Of a stretch of DNA of 64,000 bases, positions 50,301 through 61,857 are shown in pieces; the first letter of the stretch is position 1; each line of letters begins with the position of its first letter. A program made the translations under genes and the position numbers. The DNA comes from Coniferiporia sulphurascens (Eukaryota > Basidiomycota > Agaricomycetes > Hymenochaetales > Hymenochaetaceae), in NCBI GenBank assembly GCA_002794785.1, contig NBBA01000001.1, forward strand, positions 3,100,001-3,164,000. Reading direction: 5' to 3'. The notes under the pieces are model-generated. The model saw only the letters and a program-made list of their open reading frames with translations, was not told where the DNA came from and did no database searches.

Positions 50301-51938
50301 TATAGAAATGATGGATGCCTGATTGTGTAAGTTAGGACGCGCCGATGATGGACTTTGGTAAGGAGGAGGATCAGAGTCGTGGTGGGATGCTCTAGCCTCT
50401 CGCGAAGGAGTCCTCGTGGATCTGCTGGATATCGTTGGTGCGCGTGGGCGGGGAAGTGGAGGAACAGATGGCTCCGACGGCCCGACGGAAGACTTTCGTT
50501 TCCTGGGTTTTGGAGTAGACGGTGTCGGCGTCGTTGGCGAGTCGATCGACTTTGCTTTAGAAGCCTTTTCATCTTCGAACACCAAACCCTTAGGCTTCAA
50601 ATCGCCGAAAACCTTGTCGACACCACCGGCGGTGCCTCTTTTTGCCTCCTCACGCCTAAGTCTCTCCTTCTCCCGCCTGATCTCAACATCCACTCTCCAC
50701 TCAACTGCCTTTTTAACATCCTCCAGCCCATATACCCTTACACCATCTCTCCGACCGGCAATAGCTACCAAAACCCCCTTCTCCTCCATAATAACAACGC
50801 TTTTGAAGCTTACCCGTCTGACCAAGGCATATGGCTGGGGAGCTGGGGGTGAAACCAGAGGCAAGACATCCAGACCCTGCGTGTGACATAGAAGTAGGTA
50901 ATGCGGCCCCAGGAATGTACCGCTCGACGGGGGCGCATTGAAATGCGATGGCGTGATGACTGAAGTAATCGCATTAAGGCAAAGCCCCAGATCCTGTAGA
51001 GAAGGAGCCGGAAGCGAAGGAGGGGGCGTGACAGATCGAGCGGGGAAGGTAGGCGAGGGAGCCCTAGAGGAGCTCTCTCCTTTCGTGACTGTGGACGATT
51101 CTCCTTCCTCTCGCAGTGAGGGACTGCCTGACGATATTGACGGATGATCTGGGCGACGATGGATTAGATTCGACAAAAACCCAGAGAAGCGGTTTGTGGC
51201 GCGACCCTGTGCAGAGTAAAAACGCGAGAGCGCAAAGAATCACAAAGAAAATGGATGTAATTAGTTGTCAAAACAAGAATGCTGCAAGAAAGACAACATA
51301 GACTGGCGCACATCAATCACGGATCTCCTCCTACTTTGGCGCCGATCCAAAGCTGATCCAGACCGTTGAGTTGGTGTCGGGGAAATTGCACGAGAGCTGG
51401 CACTCGAAGCGGGCACTTCCAGGGACGCGGCGGTTTCCGCAGTCGCCAACCCGACTGGTGTCGAAGACGTGGCACTCGCAAGGACTGACGGTGGGCTGAC
51501 AATGTCATCCACCGCCTGAGTTGACGATTCCTCAGGACCTGCCATGCTGGAACGAGTGTCTTCGATGGAAGTAGTCATAATTGCCTTTCCAAATCCTTTC
51601 CCGTCAGATTGCGCGTCCTTTAGCCCGACCTCACCGGTGTCCAAGCCCGACGGCGCAACATAAACGCTGGCACGGGAACTACGGCCGTCGTGATCACCCC
51701 CGACCTCCTCGATGTCCCGCCCCGCCAGGCCCACATCTTCGTCACTGTCCACCGGCTCCTGCGCGTCGCTCCAAATTTCGTCGCTATCCTCCGGTACCGT
51801 GGACATGCTGCCATTATTGTTTACATAGGAGTCCGTCAAGCCTTGCGGGGACACTTCAGGAGTCGTTTTCGACGGGGGCATGTCTGCCTCCCGCCGTTCA
51901 GACGAGCCAGCAAGACGCGCGCCATTGGCGTCCTCCAT
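47309..51938 (-). CDS. CNH plus GYF domain protein
   Basis: Exons 51938-51312, 51206-49042, 48985-48207, 48150-47309 (1470 aa). The N-terminal 230 residues are acidic and disordered. A citron-homology (CNH) start follows at about 245-390 (GPHYLLLCHTQGLDVLPLV, VRRVSFKSVVIMEEKGVLVA). Then comes a Ser/Pro-rich insertion of about 500 residues. The CNH end is at about 925-1010 (FLAILCGENGEKVELFAGTY). A GYF domain lies at about 1185-1240 (WFYRDPKGVVQGPW, MQTWYKDGLLP, LPVR), which binds proline-rich ligands. The C-terminal tail has FGFPSEPVKPLLDP and RYGPPALFYTTRGG. CNH domains occur in Rho GEFs, kinases and Vps39-type proteins, but no GEF or kinase domain is present here. Trafficking or Rho/Rab signalling is inference. 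Confidence 0.82.
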
Positions 51939-52309
51939 GGCATAGAAGACAAAGCGCTACAGGATGCAAGGGAAAGAAAGGGAGAACTAACTGAAAGAGA
52001 GTCTGTCCCTCAAACGGAATTGGGGATGTTGGGCGGCGGAGAGCACCAAACGCATCCCGATTGGTGATATCTTCTCACGGGCGCAGCCCTGGCCTGATTG
52101 AAACGAAATTCCATGCGCGCCCAAGGGGTTCCATACTTTCCGAAACCGCAGAAAACATAACAAAAAAAATCACAGCATTGACAACTAAAATACAAAGGCC
52201 TTCAGGGTTATCCTAGGGAGGGAAGAAGTATTATATCTTCCTGTAGTATGTGCGGGCACAGGGGGTGAACGAAACGGAGCTCAAGACAAACCAGTCACTG
52301 GACGAGCCA
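51939..52309. other. Tandem intergenic region
   Basis: 371 bp with the promoter of the CNH-GYF gene and the cyclin H 3' UTR. No gene seen. Confidence 0.55.
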
Positions 52310-53526
52310 TCAATCGTCGTCGTCGTCATCGTCAAGGTTGGCATCAACGCGGGCGGCTTGATGACCGAGCTCATGGCCGAACGGGTCGTCAGCTTCCATC
52401 GCCCGTTTCACATCATCCGCCTTCTTCGTTCTCTTTTCCTTCGCCTTCGCCTCCTCCTCCGCCTTCTTCGCAAGATAGGCCTTGCTCCCGACCACCTTTT
52501 CCGGATTCTTGCATAATCGAAGCCTTCTATCCACATCCCTTACCTTCTCTACGTCGGGCCCGTTGCCGTCTCGCTTGATCATTTCCGCAATGTTCCCGGC
52601 GATGGGCAGTATTGATTCCGCACCTTTTGCCCGAGCCCAAGCCGCAGCCAAATCTGAGGAGGCCAGCGAAAACGCCGCAAACCCGATTTGAGAAGGTGTG
52701 TAAATAAGTTCGGCATCCGTTAATCGTGCGGCGCGGACGTATTCAGCAGCAGAGCGATACGCTTCCTGCAATATATCCACTGAAACATCCGGCAAGTTCT
52801 GTGACGGGATCGGAAGTGAGGGACGACCGTTGATACTCGAGTGTAGTAGCTCACTTGAACATCGAGATATATACCCCATAGGGCCCTGTGGGCATGCCAC
52901 ACACTGAATTCAAAATTCAGACTTTGCGCGATGAGAAATTCGAGATCAAGAACATCGGACGGCGCTGTTTTGGGGATGTGCGTCGTGTAGGCTTCTAGTG
53001 ATATAGGATTGTTGGTTGTTTTTGTCGCCAAAAACAGGGCCGTCAGCCTTAGAAATTATTAGAGCACATCAAACGAAGGGACAGGTATGGACTCACATGA
53101 CGTTCTTGGGATGCCAGTCCATTACGGTATTCTTGAGGTAAAAACGCTTCAAATAAGACACGGCAGTAGCCTCGACTTCCTCAGGAAAACGGAAGTGGCC
53201 GCATAGCTGCGAGACCTTCCCAATGTATAACTTGACTAGGAGATGCTCCTCTTCTGACGTCAAGAACGTTACGTTCGCTGAAGAGCCGGGCTGATGAGAC
53301 GTCTCAACGGCGCCAGAGCTGGTCAAGAGGTGGGAAAACGTGCCATGTCAATTTCGAACGCATTCTTGATGGCATTGACCGCAGTAGTATTCAATGAGGT
53401 GCGGATGTCGTGAAGCTGTTGCTGGGAGTACCTCCAGTGCCTGAACTGCGTGCTGCCCTCGTAAAGTGGTCTCCGTACTATGGACTCTGGGATATCCGGC
53501 GCAGAGGCAACGAGTTGAATGGTCAT
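52310..53526 (-). CDS. CCL1: Cyclin H of TFIIH
   Basis: Regulatory partner of the Cdk7/Kin28 kinase in TFIIH, which phosphorylates the RNA polymerase II CTD. Exons 53526-53344, 53290-53097, 53047-52855, 52798-52310 (352 aa). N-terminal helix with the YEGSTQFRHWRYS signature. First cyclin fold residues about 60-170 (KLYIGKVSQLCGHFRFPEEV, YLKRFYLKNTVMDWHPKNVM, ALFLATK, LDLEFLIAQSLNFEF). Second fold about 190-280, then a Lys/Glu-rich helix and a poly-Asp end. The first intron must use a GC donor (GCACGT). With GT donors the frame breaks, which makes the gene look frameshifted although it need not be. Confidence 0.9.
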
Positions 53527-53817
53527 GGTATTAATTAAGCATCATGCAACCGGCAACGGGGTAGTAAGCGTCGGCGTCGATCTCGGGATGCAAACCTTAT
53601 ATTTGCAACGACCCGGTTAGCGAACTGAAGACTCTCAGGCTATACATATAGGTTGCCATCCTCTAAAAAAAATGCCGATATATTCATTTGTGTCCCTGGG
53701 ATGGTATCATAGGGGACGGTTATTTTTCGCGTCAGTCTCGCTCAAATACTCTCACCCTATCGTTTCAGTCCATCTAGTAATACCCCCATCCATCCGGTGC
53801 CCGGTGCATTCGCACCT

Positions 53818-55197
53818 ATGGCTCAACCGCAAGCCCACGGCCACGCTCTTTCATCCGCAAAATACTTTTCCACACCTACACGTCAATGTCGCCCTAAATC
53901 CCGCCGGTTATGTAACCGACTTATTATCACATCAACGCTCCTTTACTTGTCGTCCCTAGCCATTGGCCAGGCCTTCCAAAGCAACGGCCAGTTTTTTACT
54001 AGGGGACTTGCGATAATTGATGCGCCCGCCCCAGGAAGGTGCGCGAACGGCGTAAACTGCAGGAGATGTGTGATGAGTGGTGACGCTTACAGTTGTGCAG
54101 TACGCAGCACGCGAACAGTAGTCTCGTCCTTGCCATCGACGTATGTCTCTATGTTTCGAATCCATACATGCATACGTTCAGCAGCTTATTTTTACAATAA
54201 TAACCTCGATTAGCTCTCCGGGGATGGGAAAATTGCACAGACCTCGTTCATTCCGGGCTCAAGTGCTTCGACTCGCTATGACTCGCTGGAGTTATATCTC
54301 GTCTCGTCGCAAACCGATTCGAATTTCACAGTTTCGAATAGTACGGACCTCCTTACTCAGGAGCCGGGAAGTACGGTGAAGCATCTAAACTGGCCGATAC
54401 CTCCGTGTGTGGCTCCGGGCGTGTATAATGTATGTGTCTCTTAAAACGTCCCGCCCATGTAGCTTGTCTAACAAGAGCTGGCTCTCTAGCTTACTTTTTA
54501 TGAAGGTGCTCACATCAACAATGAGGTCCGCATTCTGATCTCATCGGCAACGAACCCGAATCATTGTCCGGGCTAATTTGTTATATGGCTTTTCGTAGGC
54601 ATTCTTCTCGATCACTTCCTTGAACGTCACAGTCGACAACGCAAACAAAAGCAGTGATTCCTCAGAGTGCGACGACATTTCTAACCAGCTGCAGATACAA
54701 CCACAGGCTGACTCGGCCCCATCCGTCAACCCATATATTGACCCAAATTCGGGGGTTGCCATACCCAGTCTTTCAGATGGTAGTGCTCCACGTACAATCA
54801 CATTAGGAAAATCGGGTTTTCCTACAGAATGGACAATAGAGCCGAGTGGATCATTAGTGACTGCTTCCAGTAGTGCAACCGAGCCAATCACGACTGTAAC
54901 CCTTGTAGTTGTTTCCTCTACGACTCAGACAGAAACAGAGACTACAGGATCGAATCAGGTTGTGACTACAACGTGAGTTGGTTTGCTTGCACCTGCTATC
55001 GGTAGTCAATCCTATTTTGACCATCTCTTTCACACAGCGATCCGGTTACAACTACTGTAACAGTGGTTATGGCTACAAGTGCCATCACAGCGGGCGGATT
55101 TTTTCCTGTGAACGCAGCAGACTACACTTCTCGGCCGGCATCTTTGGTCTCAACGCTATTGTCATTGTGTTCTTCGCTCCTTTTCTTATTCTTCTAG
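53818..55197 (+). CDS. Secreted GPI-type surface protein
   Basis: Exons 53818-54038, 54101-54140, 54214-54429, 54490-54525, 54599-54972, 55038-55197 (348 aa). A hydrophobic segment at about 36-55 (LIITSTLLYLSSLAIGQA) would act as signal peptide. It sits unusually far in, so the true start may be later or joined by another intron. Conserved-looking core: FFTRGLAIIDAPAPG, IDLSGDGKIAQTSF, YDSLELYLVSSQ, STVKHLNWPIPPCVAPGVYNL and FYEGAHINNEAFFSI. Ser/Thr-rich stalk, then a short hydrophobic C terminus (SLVSTLLSLCSSLLFLF) as for GPI anchoring. The family looks basidiomycete-typical and has no known activity. One intron uses the donor GTCCGC. Confidence 0.75.
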
Positions 55198-55345
55198 GAC
55201 CCTGATGAGATCGAACTTGTATTAGTTCAAGGATACTTTTTTCGCTTTTGAATCAGCATTGGCGTCTGTACCTCTCGTCGGGATACCATCCAATTGAGTG
55301 TCCGGTGAGTATAGTGATGAAATATTCTTTTCAGACATAAGGTAG

Positions 55346-56025
55346 TCATGGAGCGCCACCATCGTGAAATCCATGGTCACTTCGCCAAGTGCGTACCCAT
55401 TGGACGATCCGCTCCACGTTATTCTCCAGATCGTCCGTAGACTCGCTTTTCAATTCCACGATAATGTCTTGGGCGTAAGACTCCCTCGCTTCGTCCAGCA
55501 CAGACTGCATGATTTCAGATTCATTGTTTTCTTCTATTTTCTTTGTTGAATAGTTCCTGAGAACGACGTCAGGTTGCGTGCGTATATGCGAGAGTGTCGA
55601 CTGGTTCGTACCGTTGTTCTAGCCGCTCCCAGAGCTGCGTGTGGTCGCATCGAAGGACAACAACGAGATCGATCCACCTCTCTGGAAATATGTCGCATGT
55701 ATGCCAGTCAAGGATGAGACCGCCTGCAGAAGCAAGTGGTTCCAGCTCGTCTAAAAGCTGAGATGGTTGCTTTTCAGGACCTTCGTCGTACGAACTGGAC
55801 AAAATCGGAACTGCCCACTTTGTCCTCGTCGACGATGTATGTCTGCCATTCTTCATCGTAGCCTTCATGAAATCCTTTATCCTTGACCAGTTCACCGATG
55901 TTGATGTGCTGGAAGGGAACTGGGGATTGTTGGGCAAGGAGCTGAGCATGGGTTGTCTTGCCCGTTCCGGGCGTTCCAGTGATGAGAATGACTGGAGACC
56001 GCCTGGATTTTCGATCGTTGTCCAT
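55346..56025 (-). CDS. FAP7: Adenylate kinase 6 / Fap7
   Basis: Small P-loop NMP kinase-like ATPase needed for 18S rRNA maturation in late 40S assembly. Exons 56025-55819, 55757-55612, 55556-55346 (187 aa; family about 170-200). Walker A GTPGTGKTT at about 17-25, then INIGELVKD, a GYDEEWQTYIVDEDK region, LDELEP, GGLILDWHTCDIFPERW (NMP-binding part) and VVVLRCDHTQLWERL. The last exon gives the NYSTKKIEENNESEIM and EIVVEL-like end of the family. Intron 1 uses the donor GTGGGC. Confidence 0.92.
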
Positions 56026-56702
56026 GCTTTCGAGGCGTCAGTACTTTTAGATTAGAACGCTGTTATTCACTCTCGTATTAAAAGACTTTTTTGGAGCCCT
56101 GAGAGGAAGTACGTAATCTTTACTTATTAGTGTTGAGGTATGACGGACGTGCCAGTGTACACGAAAGTAATACTTAATTAGCATCAGCTCGCCTACCGAC
56201 GAGACTGATACATAATTTGAGAAGTCGTATATCCGAGTCGTACCCTTGCTGAACTCTGCCAGTTCTCAGCGTGAAAAAATTCAACATGCATCTTCGTGAT
56301 GATCCTCACACGACAAGGTGGAAGAGTCACTTCACTAGCGCACACCCAAGGCAGCCCCGATATTACAAAAAGCGCCCACATAGACTTGGACGCTGTCTGT
56401 CCCGAAAAAATGATTTATAGCACCAGCTAATAATTACGCTGGGCCGGAGTCAGGAGAACCATAACCACCAGTCTGCTATCACTTCCACAGCCGAATCCGG
56501 ACCGCATACCTCTTCACCGTCCAAGGTTTCTGCCAGCCCTCTCCTGCGGGGTTTTTTTAATGTCGAAGAGTGATAGCGAAGGATTCGTTTATTCAATCGG
56601 TCTCATCTCTACATACGACATGAATACATTCCACATTAACGCCTGCAACAGAGCGCCATGCAACGACTAACTTACCGGTTTCCTGCCTTCATGAAATGCA
56701 CG
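56026..56702. other. Tandem intergenic region
   Basis: 677 bp between two minus-strand genes, holding the Fap7 promoter and the RPC37 3' UTR. A small open frame at 56193-56381 has no support. No tRNA B-box or hairpin gene seen. Confidence 0.5.
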
Positions 56703-57661
56703 TTATAAGCCTGGAATATTTTTCAGGAAAGATGTCAGATCCGACGTGCACGTGAGTTTGTCTTCAGAATGGGAGAAGACAGCGTTGAAAGCCTCTGCCG
56801 CTTCTTCCGTCTGTAAAACTCATTAGTGCGAGTTAAACGGTGACTGGTAGACAGTGTATACTTCTCCGTCGCAATACTCAAATTCCTGCCACGGCTCCTC
56901 GTCCTCCTCTCGCATTGCATGAAGCATTTCGCGTCGTGCCGCAGTCAGCCCACCAGTAAAAGACTGTGTGCCCTTATCATCCACCTTCCTGACAGACACA
57001 TTCACTTCTTTTGTCTCGCCCGTCTGCTTCGGTTCCTTCTTTACGGATGCAGGTGGATTCGGGTCATCGGGATCGGGAGGGGGTCCGTCGTCCGAATCTG
57101 AGTCGTCTTCAGCTCCGGACCTCAGCCGCCGGCTTTTGCGCAGATGTACATCCATGTATGTTATTGTCGGACGAAATTGGTGGGCCTGGCTAATTGGATG
57201 GAGGTGAATGTGTCCTGGTTAACACATAATTATGGCGGCGAAATAAAACGAGAAAACTGGAACGCACCATCACGGACGATACCAAGCATATATGCACCCT
57301 TATTAAGTATTTGCTCGCTCCTCATGCGCACTTCAGACAGCCGCTGGTCGGCAGCGGTGTCCTTCTCCTTCGTGTCCAAGCTTTTCTCTGCGTCGTCTGT
57401 TGTTCGCGCCTGGCCAAGCTCCATACCTCGCTCTTTGTTCCAGACTTCCGGTCTAGTGTCGACGGGCACATGCACCTCTAACCGAGCAGATTTAGGTTTG
57501 AGCCTTGCGCGAATTTTCTTGCCGCTCTGTGCGGCTGAAGGCGGGACCTGCAAGGGACGGGTGAGGAGCGGGAACTGGTGAAGGTGGACATTCGGCAGGA
57601 GAGCAGTTGAGAGGTGAATAGGCAGTACGGATACAACGGGATCATCTTCAGTTCCAGACAT
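56703..57661 (-). CDS. RPC37: RNA polymerase III subunit RPC37 (RPC5)
   Basis: Pol III subunit of the Rpc37-Rpc53 module, important for termination and reinitiation. Exons 57661-57268, 57214-56862, 56810-56703 (284 aa). N-terminal dimerisation part: LLPNVHLHQFPLLTRPL, RARLKPKSARLEVHVPVDT, LNKGAYMLGIVRDG and HIHLHPISQAHQFRPTITYMD. Acidic linker DDSDSDDGPPPDPDD, then WQEFEYCDGE and an EAAEAFNAVF end. The last exon must be spliced to give the KNIPGL terminus. Divergent from Rab5, 198 bp apart. Confidence 0.85.
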
Positions 57662-57859
57662 GAAGTGGAATAATATTTTGGTTTAAAAAGGGGAGGTTGC
57701 GGGCTGAGAGCCTGACGCGGAAAAGAGGCGCCTTTTGAGGCACTTGGTCAGTAGTCACGGTCATAGCCGACGTACTGCGGGAGACCATCACCACCACCTC
57801 GACGACACGTTTCGCCACTTCGTCCCCTTCAACCTCGACATCCTTTAAACAGGGCGGAA

Positions 57860-58926
57860 ATGGCTGAAGCTGCATCTGGTCCGTCGGACAAGTCTGTTCA
57901 AGTCAAGCTTGTTTTGCTGGGTGAGTACCCTCGGTTCATTATTTTGCACAAGGCACGATATCAGGTCATCGAATGTTGGATGGCTTGACACTGCGGGCTT
58001 TTTCCTGTCTGGCTTTGATACTCGATGCTCATGTCTCTGTGGTACAGGCGAGGCCGCTGTGGGGAAGTCTTCCGTAGTCCTTCGATTCGTGAGCTTCGCC
58101 TGGTCTCTTCCATCCCTGTCACCGTTCTGAATTGCCCTCAGGTTTCCAATGAGTTCCAAGCGAACAAAGAGCCTACGATAGGGGCCGCTTTCCTCACACA
58201 GAAATGCCGTCTGGAAGATCGTGTCTTACGGTATGAAATATGGGACACCGCAGGGCAGGAACGTTTCCACTCTCTTGCCGTGAGTGCACTTCATGCCCTT
58301 ATCCCTGCGACGTGGCCCTTGACAGATTTCTCACATAGCCCATGTACTACCGCAATGCGCAAGCTGCCGTGGTTGTGTATGACGTTACGAAGGCCGCGAG
58401 TCTGGAGAAGGCCAAGTCGTGGGTGAAGGAGCTGCAGCGCCAGGCGAATCCGAATATTGTTATCGCTCTCGCCGGAAACAAAGTCGATCTTGTGCAGCCA
58501 TCATCAACTACCGGTGCTGCAGGTTCTTCTGATGCTGAGGATGAACCAGACGATGCGACCGCCACTCCTGGAGAGGCAGCCGCGGCGGAGTCCGAGTCAC
58601 TGCGTCAGGTTCCTAGGGATGAGGCGCAAGCTTATGCTACCGAAGCTGGTCTCCTCTTCTTCGAGACAAGTGCAAAGACTGGTGACGGTGTTGTCGAGTT
58701 GTTCACTGAAATAGGTTTGTCTTGTTTCTCGTACTTTTACTATCTTGCTTAAGGGTTTCCGACATATTTAAATTCTACAGCCAAGAAGATCCCGATCGAG
58801 CATATTCTGGCATCGACTCGTGGCAACGGACGTAGCGGTGGGCCTGCGGGAAGAACAAATGGTAACCAGCAGGGCGTGAACTTGGAGGAGAACGCTACCA
58901 AGGGTAAAGATGCTTGCAATTGCTGA
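57860..58926 (+). CDS. RAB5: Rab5-type small GTPase
   Basis: Endosomal Rab GTPase (Vps21/Ypt52 class). Exons 57860-57920, 58048-58088, 58142-58279, 58339-58714, 58781-58926 (253 aa). G1 [10 protein letters not shown]2 with the Rab5-typical [12 protein letters not shown]3 [10 protein letters not shown]4 GNKVDL, G5 ETSAKTG, and a C-terminal CNC for double prenylation. An extra low-complexity acidic segment of about 38 residues (Ser/Ala/Glu-rich) lies between G4 and G5, as in some fungal Ypt52-like proteins. Intron 1 is 127 nt, the longest in the window. Confidence 0.94.
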
Positions 58927-59228
58927 ACATTTGTATGCCCCGGTGTTTCGGTCCACTTTTATCACGATCCGACTTATACTCCCTCTTTCTACGATATCAT
59001 ATTTAGTTCCTGGTAAATACTTCCCACCTGTATTTCTTCCCTACAAATTCACGCGTCTTCCTAAAGGATGTTTTACTGAATGACACTTTACTGTCCTACT
59101 TCTATTTCGAGTTGTGTCATAGACTTAAGTACAGGTAACAGGGCAAAGCGGTAACAGTATGATGCGGGCAATGTATACAGGGAATGTGCGTGTTGATGGG
59201 GAGAATACACTAAAAGCTACATACATAC
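58927..59228. other. Convergent 3' intergenic region
   Basis: 302 bp of 3' UTR sequence between Rab5 and the arrestin-like gene. Nothing else seen. Confidence 0.55.
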
Positions 59229-61493
59229 TTATAAGTTCGTTCTGGTGTTGCTAGCCGGGACTAAATCTACATAAGGCGGTGGCCCACTCACGTGCTCGAC
59301 GTCACCCAATGCCGCTGAATTTAGATATGGAGGGGGGGCATGAGATGGTGAAACCGCAGACACTTCCTCGGGGACACTCGGCCTTCTATTGGATACATCC
59401 AGAGTCGCTGGAGGCTCATTTGGGAAAGAAGCACTTCGTCTAACTGGTGGGCTCTGATGGGATGGAGGCTGCACCGTGTTCACTGTGTTAGTAGTTGTAA
59501 AATCTGTGGATAATATCGACGGCGGCGGGTCTAGGTCGCGCGATCGAAACTCTGAGTCGATTGAAGGCGGCGGGTCTGAAGGATCATCCATTGGTGGAGG
59601 TGGTGGTGGAAGGGGTTCACCGCCTCGCGCTCTTTCCTCGTGCTGTTCTAGTGCCAGATTGAGAGCGTCCATGGCGCGCTCCGGTTGGCCTACCAGGTCG
59701 GCAAGACCAGTGACGTCTGCATCATCCTCCGCCATCTCAAGCGACGGTGGAGGAGTGGACGAGCGCGCTGTGTCGTCTGAATGCCCATCGTAACGCTCCG
59801 ATGGCGGAAACCCGAATAAAATACCCTCGCCCTCGAAGGTCGAGCCTGTGGGGACTGGAGGAAGTACGTTTGCAGAGGCTGGATGATCTACGGAAGGTAC
59901 GATGATTTCCGATTCCGACTCAAAGAACGATGGAAGATGAGACGATGTCGAGGCCTCACCCAGAGAGAACGGTGGAGGAGCATCGTCGAAGGGAGGAGGA
60001 GCGCCATGGGGCAGGGCGCTAGGACCAGCTTGATTTGCTTCGGACTCGCCCGTGTAGACGTCGGAATCTTCCCTCCTAACGGTTTTCAACGGCGGACGGT
60101 CGTGCTTTTTTATGTATGCGGAGTCAATTGATGAGTCGACCTCAGGTAAGGGTGCAGGCGGAGGGAGCACGGTAATAGGAATGATGAGTGGATATGTACG
60201 CTCTGAGCGGGTCGAGACATGTAAGTACGTTACGCGAACCTGTATCCGGAACTCTACCGCATGCAGCAGAGTTGATTGAGTGATGGATGCACATTGAGAT
60301 TCGCCTTCCGAGAGGTTACTATCTACGTCGGGAAGCTGCGACGTGTTTCCACTTGGTGAACCACCGAAGGAGCTGCCATGGAGAACGAGCCTTAACTTTA
60401 CGGGTCGAGAAGTATGGAATCGACACGAGCTTCCGGAACGAGCGAGAATAGTCTCGTATGGCGACTCTGATATAGTTGCGGACTCTGGAACATCAGAAGA
60501 CGGGGCGGTGTATAGCACCGAGCCATCGCCAAGAGAACCTGACACGAATTCTGCGCTCGGGGGGACGCCGCCACTTGAAGCAGAGTCGGAATTATCTGAA
60601 AAATCGCCCTCGTCGCCGCAATCTTCCCCAGGCTCGCTAGCTGATAAATCATAGTCGGCCATTTTCACTGACCGAATTAGCTCTGCTCGGACGCTTCGGA
60701 GAGTAAATCCGTGGTCCAAAATAACGCTTCGATCGGGGGGCGGTATAGTAACATATATAGGGATAGGCTCGTTCACTCTGAAGGTGGTGCGAGGGACCTG
60801 GACTTGCACAAGAGTGGGCTGTCTAGTTGAAACGACGAAAGGCCGGACCTCGCAGACCAGAAGATGTGAAGTGAATCTCCGAGTATGGACTGTGATGCTG
60901 CGGGTCAACAGAGGGAGTAAAGGGTCCGTTGTTTTCAAATTAGCCGTCAAGACATGGGAAAGCAGAGAGCGGCCGAGATGTAGACACTGCGGAGTGTCTG
61001 GAGTAAGGGGAATCGAAAAGGGGATTGAGGAAGCGACCGTGAGCGCATTCGAGAGAGAAGAGCTGGTCGGCTGGCAGCGTGAGTAGAGTTCAAGACTCGA
61101 GGAATTCAGTTCTATCTGGTGTTCGCCTGTGGATTCGGCAGAGCGTAGGGAGATGGATCTGTGGCGCGGGGAGGTTAAAAGGGACAGACGCATAGAGAGG
61201 AAGAATGCGCACAGACTCTCCCAGGACACGACGGGGACACCCTTTATCTGCAGCTCGCCCTCGAGGGCGGCGCGCTCACCATGCGCACCGAGGTAGCCCT
61301 TCTGGAAATGGGAGGCGCCTGGCGAAGGACTGATGAGGAGCTGGGCCTCGGAGGGGACCAAGGCGGACTCTGTGGAACTCTGAACGCGAGAATGGGAGAG
61401 CCTCTGCTCATGCTGCTGGTCGTATGTCGGGGGAGGAACGGTGGGGACAGACATTCGGAGGTTGGAGGAGGGGAAGAGGGGACGCATAGGCAC
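59229..61493 (-). CDS. Arrestin-like protein
   Basis: Single open exon of 754 residues, or 741 from the second ATG. Residues about 65-330 look like an arrestin-type beta sandwich: LEGELQIKG at the start, IELNSSSLELY, IPFSIPLTPDTPQ and VQVPRTTFRVNEPIPIYVTI. A second strand set follows (RLVLHGSSF, VEFRIQVRVTYLHVSTRS, YPLIIPITVLPP). The C-terminal 300 residues are Pro/Ser-rich with PPPxF/Y-like clusters (GAPPPFDDAPPPF, APPPYLN, SGPPPYVDL). PPxY motifs recruit Rsp5-type ubiquitin ligases, so an adaptor role in endocytosis is likely by family knowledge. Lack of introns is unusual here. Confidence 0.8.
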   Translation of the reverse strand: MPMRPLFPSSNLRMSVPTVPPPTYDQQHEQRLSHSRVQSSTESALVPSEAQLLISPSPGASHFQKGYLGAHGERAALEGELQIKGVPVVSWESLCAFFLSMRLSLLTSPRHRSISLRSAESTGEHQIELNSSSLELYSRCQPTSSSLSNALTVASSIPFSIPLTPDTPQCLHLGRSLLSHVLTANLKTTDPLLPLLTRSITVHTRRFTSHLLVCEVRPFVVSTRQPTLVQVQVPRTTFRVNEPIPIYVTIPPPDRSVILDHGFTLRSVRAELIRSVKMADYDLSASEPGEDCGDEGDFSDNSDSASSGGVPPSAEFVSGSLGDGSVLYTAPSSDVPESATISESPYETILARSGSSCRFHTSRPVKLRLVLHGSSFGGSPSGNTSQLPDVDSNLSEGESQCASITQSTLLHAVEFRIQVRVTYLHVSTRSERTYPLIIPITVLPPPAPLPEVDSSIDSAYIKKHDRPPLKTVRREDSDVYTGESEANQAGPSALPHGAPPPFDDAPPPFSLGEASTSSHLPSFFESESEIIVPSVDHPASANVLPPVPTGSTFEGEGILFGFPPSERYDGHSDDTARSSTPPPSLEMAEDDADVTGLADLVGQPERAMDALNLALEQHEERARGGEPLPPPPPPMDDPSDPPPSIDSEFRSRDLDPPPSILSTDFTTTNTVNTVQPPSHQSPPVRRSASFPNEPPATLDVSNRRPSVPEEVSAVSPSHAPPPYLNSAALGDVEHVSGPPPYVDLVPASNTRTNL

Positions 61494-61857
61494 GTCGGGA
61501 GTCGGACAGCCCCAGACATGCCATATCCGGAGAGTAGATTAAATACGTTACATGGGCGCATAAATAAATAAATAAAGGGAACATCGGGGGCCGGGCTACT
61601 GGGTGTTGGCTGCGACGGAGGGCGGTGCTGGCGGCCCAGTGGCCCAGCGGCGCAGCGCCCCGCCGTCGACCTGGTCTGTTTTATTGCATCTGCGCAGCTT
61701 TTGAATATAGTATTCGTGTATTACTGTATTTGCGCTCGGCTGTGCGGACATCCTTGAAAGGGCCGCATCGCCGCCGCTGGCGTCCGAGTCGCCCCCCGTC
61801 GTCGACAGCGCCGCCAAGCTCACCCGCCGACAACTCTCCGCGGCCGAGAACAGAGCC
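61494..61857. other. Divergent promoter / SWI1 5' region
   Basis: 364 bp between the arrestin-like gene and the first SWI1 ATG. The plus-strand frame of SWI1 stays open back to about 61712 and looks coding-like (TRRQLSAAENRAM). An upstream SWI1 exon is possible. Confidence 0.5.

Noticed and set aside
53291..53343. Frameshift or pseudogene in cyclin H
   Set aside because: A 53-nt GC-AG intron restores the exact family sequence, so a broken gene is not needed.
54039..54100. Frameshift in the GPI-type gene
   Set aside because: Using the acceptor at 54100 instead of the earlier CAG at 54092 restores the frame and the DAPAPGSTQHANSS reading.
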